DNA of 64,000 nt from CBFGRV01 sp965651265 (GTDB lineage Bacteria > Bacteroidota > Rhodothermia > Rhodothermales > VXPQ01), in contig CBFGRV010000018.1 of the NCBI GenBank assembly GCA_965651265.1, positions 1-64,000 of the forward strand. Direction: 5' to 3'. Below are positions 63,523-64,000 of the stretch, piece after piece (within the stretch, counting starts at the first letter, position 1; each line of letters begins with the position of its first letter). Below the pieces are notes generated by a model. That model did not search any database. It was not told where the DNA came from and was given only the letters and a program-made list of their open reading frames with translations. The position numbers and the translations under genes are program-made.

Positions 63523-64000
63523 TCAACTCGTGCGCTCGCTTTCGACCCACTGCACGGCGTGCTGCATGAGCTCCGCGGCCGTGCTCAGATTGAGCTTTGT
63601 TTTTATGCGTGCGCGGTAGGACTCGACGGTCTTCACGGAGAGATGGAGCCGCTCGGCGATGTCGCGTGTGCCCAGGCCACGACCGGTGAGCTCGAAGACC
63701 TCCAGCTCGCGATCGCTGAGGACCTCCAGGGGCGACTGGCCGGCCTCTACGCCCGCCATCATGCTCAACAGCATGCGTTCCTTGATCTCGTCGCTCACGT
63801 ACACCCCGCCACGAAGCACATGGCGCACAGCCTTTACGATGACCTCATCGGCCTCCAGCTTCATGATGTAGCCGCGTGCTCCGGCCCGGATCGCCCGTTC
63901 AGCGTACAGGGCTTCGTCGTGGCGTGAGACGACGAGGATGGGCAGCTTCGGCTGAACGGCATGCAGGTGCTTGACCAGCTCCAGCCCGCTCATACCCGGA
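63523..64000 (-). CDS. LuxR/NarL-family response regulator, 5' end cut by window
   Basis: The last 159 or so residues of a two-component regulator. The receiver end (PGMSGLELVKHL, ILVVSRHDEALYAERAIRAGA with the GYIMK lysine) continues past the window edge, so the phosphorylated Asp is not visible. The C-terminal LuxR helix-turn-helix contains LSDRELEVFELTGRGLGTRD and LHLSVKTVESYRARIKTKL. It should bind DNA when phosphorylated. No histidine kinase is adjacent within the window; the one at 56.2 kb is a possible but unproven partner. Confidence 0.92.
   Translation of the reverse strand, partial: PGMSGLELVKHLHAVQPKLPILVVSRHDEALYAERAIRAGARGYIMKLEADEVIVKAVRHVLRGGVYVSDEIKERMLLSMMAGVEAGQSPLEVLSDRELEVFELTGRGLGTRDIAERLHLSVKTVESYRARIKTKLNLSTAAELMQHAVQWVESERTS

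Noticed and set aside
1..64000. tRNA, rRNA, CRISPR and insertion sequences
   Set aside because: Scanning the gaps showed no cloverleaf-like sequence with a T-loop, no spaced direct repeats of CRISPR type, and no transposase or terminal inverted repeats.

Overview
The window looks like a piece of chromosome from a GC-rich, Gram-negative relative of the Bacteroidota, most likely in or near the Rhodothermota. This placement is inference. It rests on a SusC/SusD outer-membrane pair with an ECF sigma factor and FecR, two secreted proteins with NYPNPFN-type C-terminal sorting domains, a long-form IspH, a bacterial FatA-like acyl-ACP thioesterase, and TAnnTTTG-type promoter candidates. No tRNA, rRNA, CRISPR array, insertion sequence or integrase was seen. 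A lower-GC orphan lipoprotein gene at the left edge is the only strong sign of recent transfer.

Layout. From 0.8 to 33.1 kb almost everything is on the minus strand. It starts with two Gfo/Idh/MocA oxidoreductases, a serine hydrolase with TPRs, a fused GlcD/GlcF-type FAD and Fe-S dehydrogenase, and a beta-CASP metallo-hydrolase. Next come a large secreted FN3-like protein broken by an in-frame TAG, a transaldolase, and the only plus-strand gene of this half (a GlmU-like LbH protein). A GAF-PP2C phosphatase and a YfcE-type phosphoesterase follow. The locus from 27.3 down to 17.5 kb reads ECF sigma, FecR, SusC (with STN domain), SusD, alkaline phosphatase, alkaline phosphatase. It looks like a surface-signalled phosphoester scavenging unit. 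A small outer-membrane-like protein, a UPF0173 hydrolase, an OPT transporter and a secreted LamG protein complete the half.

From 33.4 to 61.1 kb nearly all genes are on the plus strand. They begin with sugar-phosphate metabolism: 6-phosphogluconate dehydrogenase, a convergent gluconokinase, and phosphofructokinase. After an NDUFA9-like epimerase, a predicted outer-membrane barrel, ClpX and a YihY protein comes an envelope-biogenesis run: BamA/TamA-like barrel, a giant TamB-like protein with about six internal repeats, then MlaE, MlaF and an MCE protein (MlaD). These probably cooperate in moving proteins or phospholipids between inner and outer membrane. Next are a PerM/AI-2E family permease, a PH-like membrane protein, a Tgt homologue missing the zinc ligands, a sensor histidine kinase, IspH, and an acyl-ACP thioesterase between two similar small lipoproteins. 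The right end returns to the minus strand with an SDR dehydrogenase, two tandem YceI proteins and a LuxR-type response regulator cut by the window edge.

The features judged most worth following up are the SusCD/double alkaline phosphatase signalling locus, the amber-interrupted secreted protein, the TamA/TamB/Mla neighbourhood with repeats in TamB, the zinc-ligand-free Tgt, and a small dispersed repeat found in three gaps between genes.
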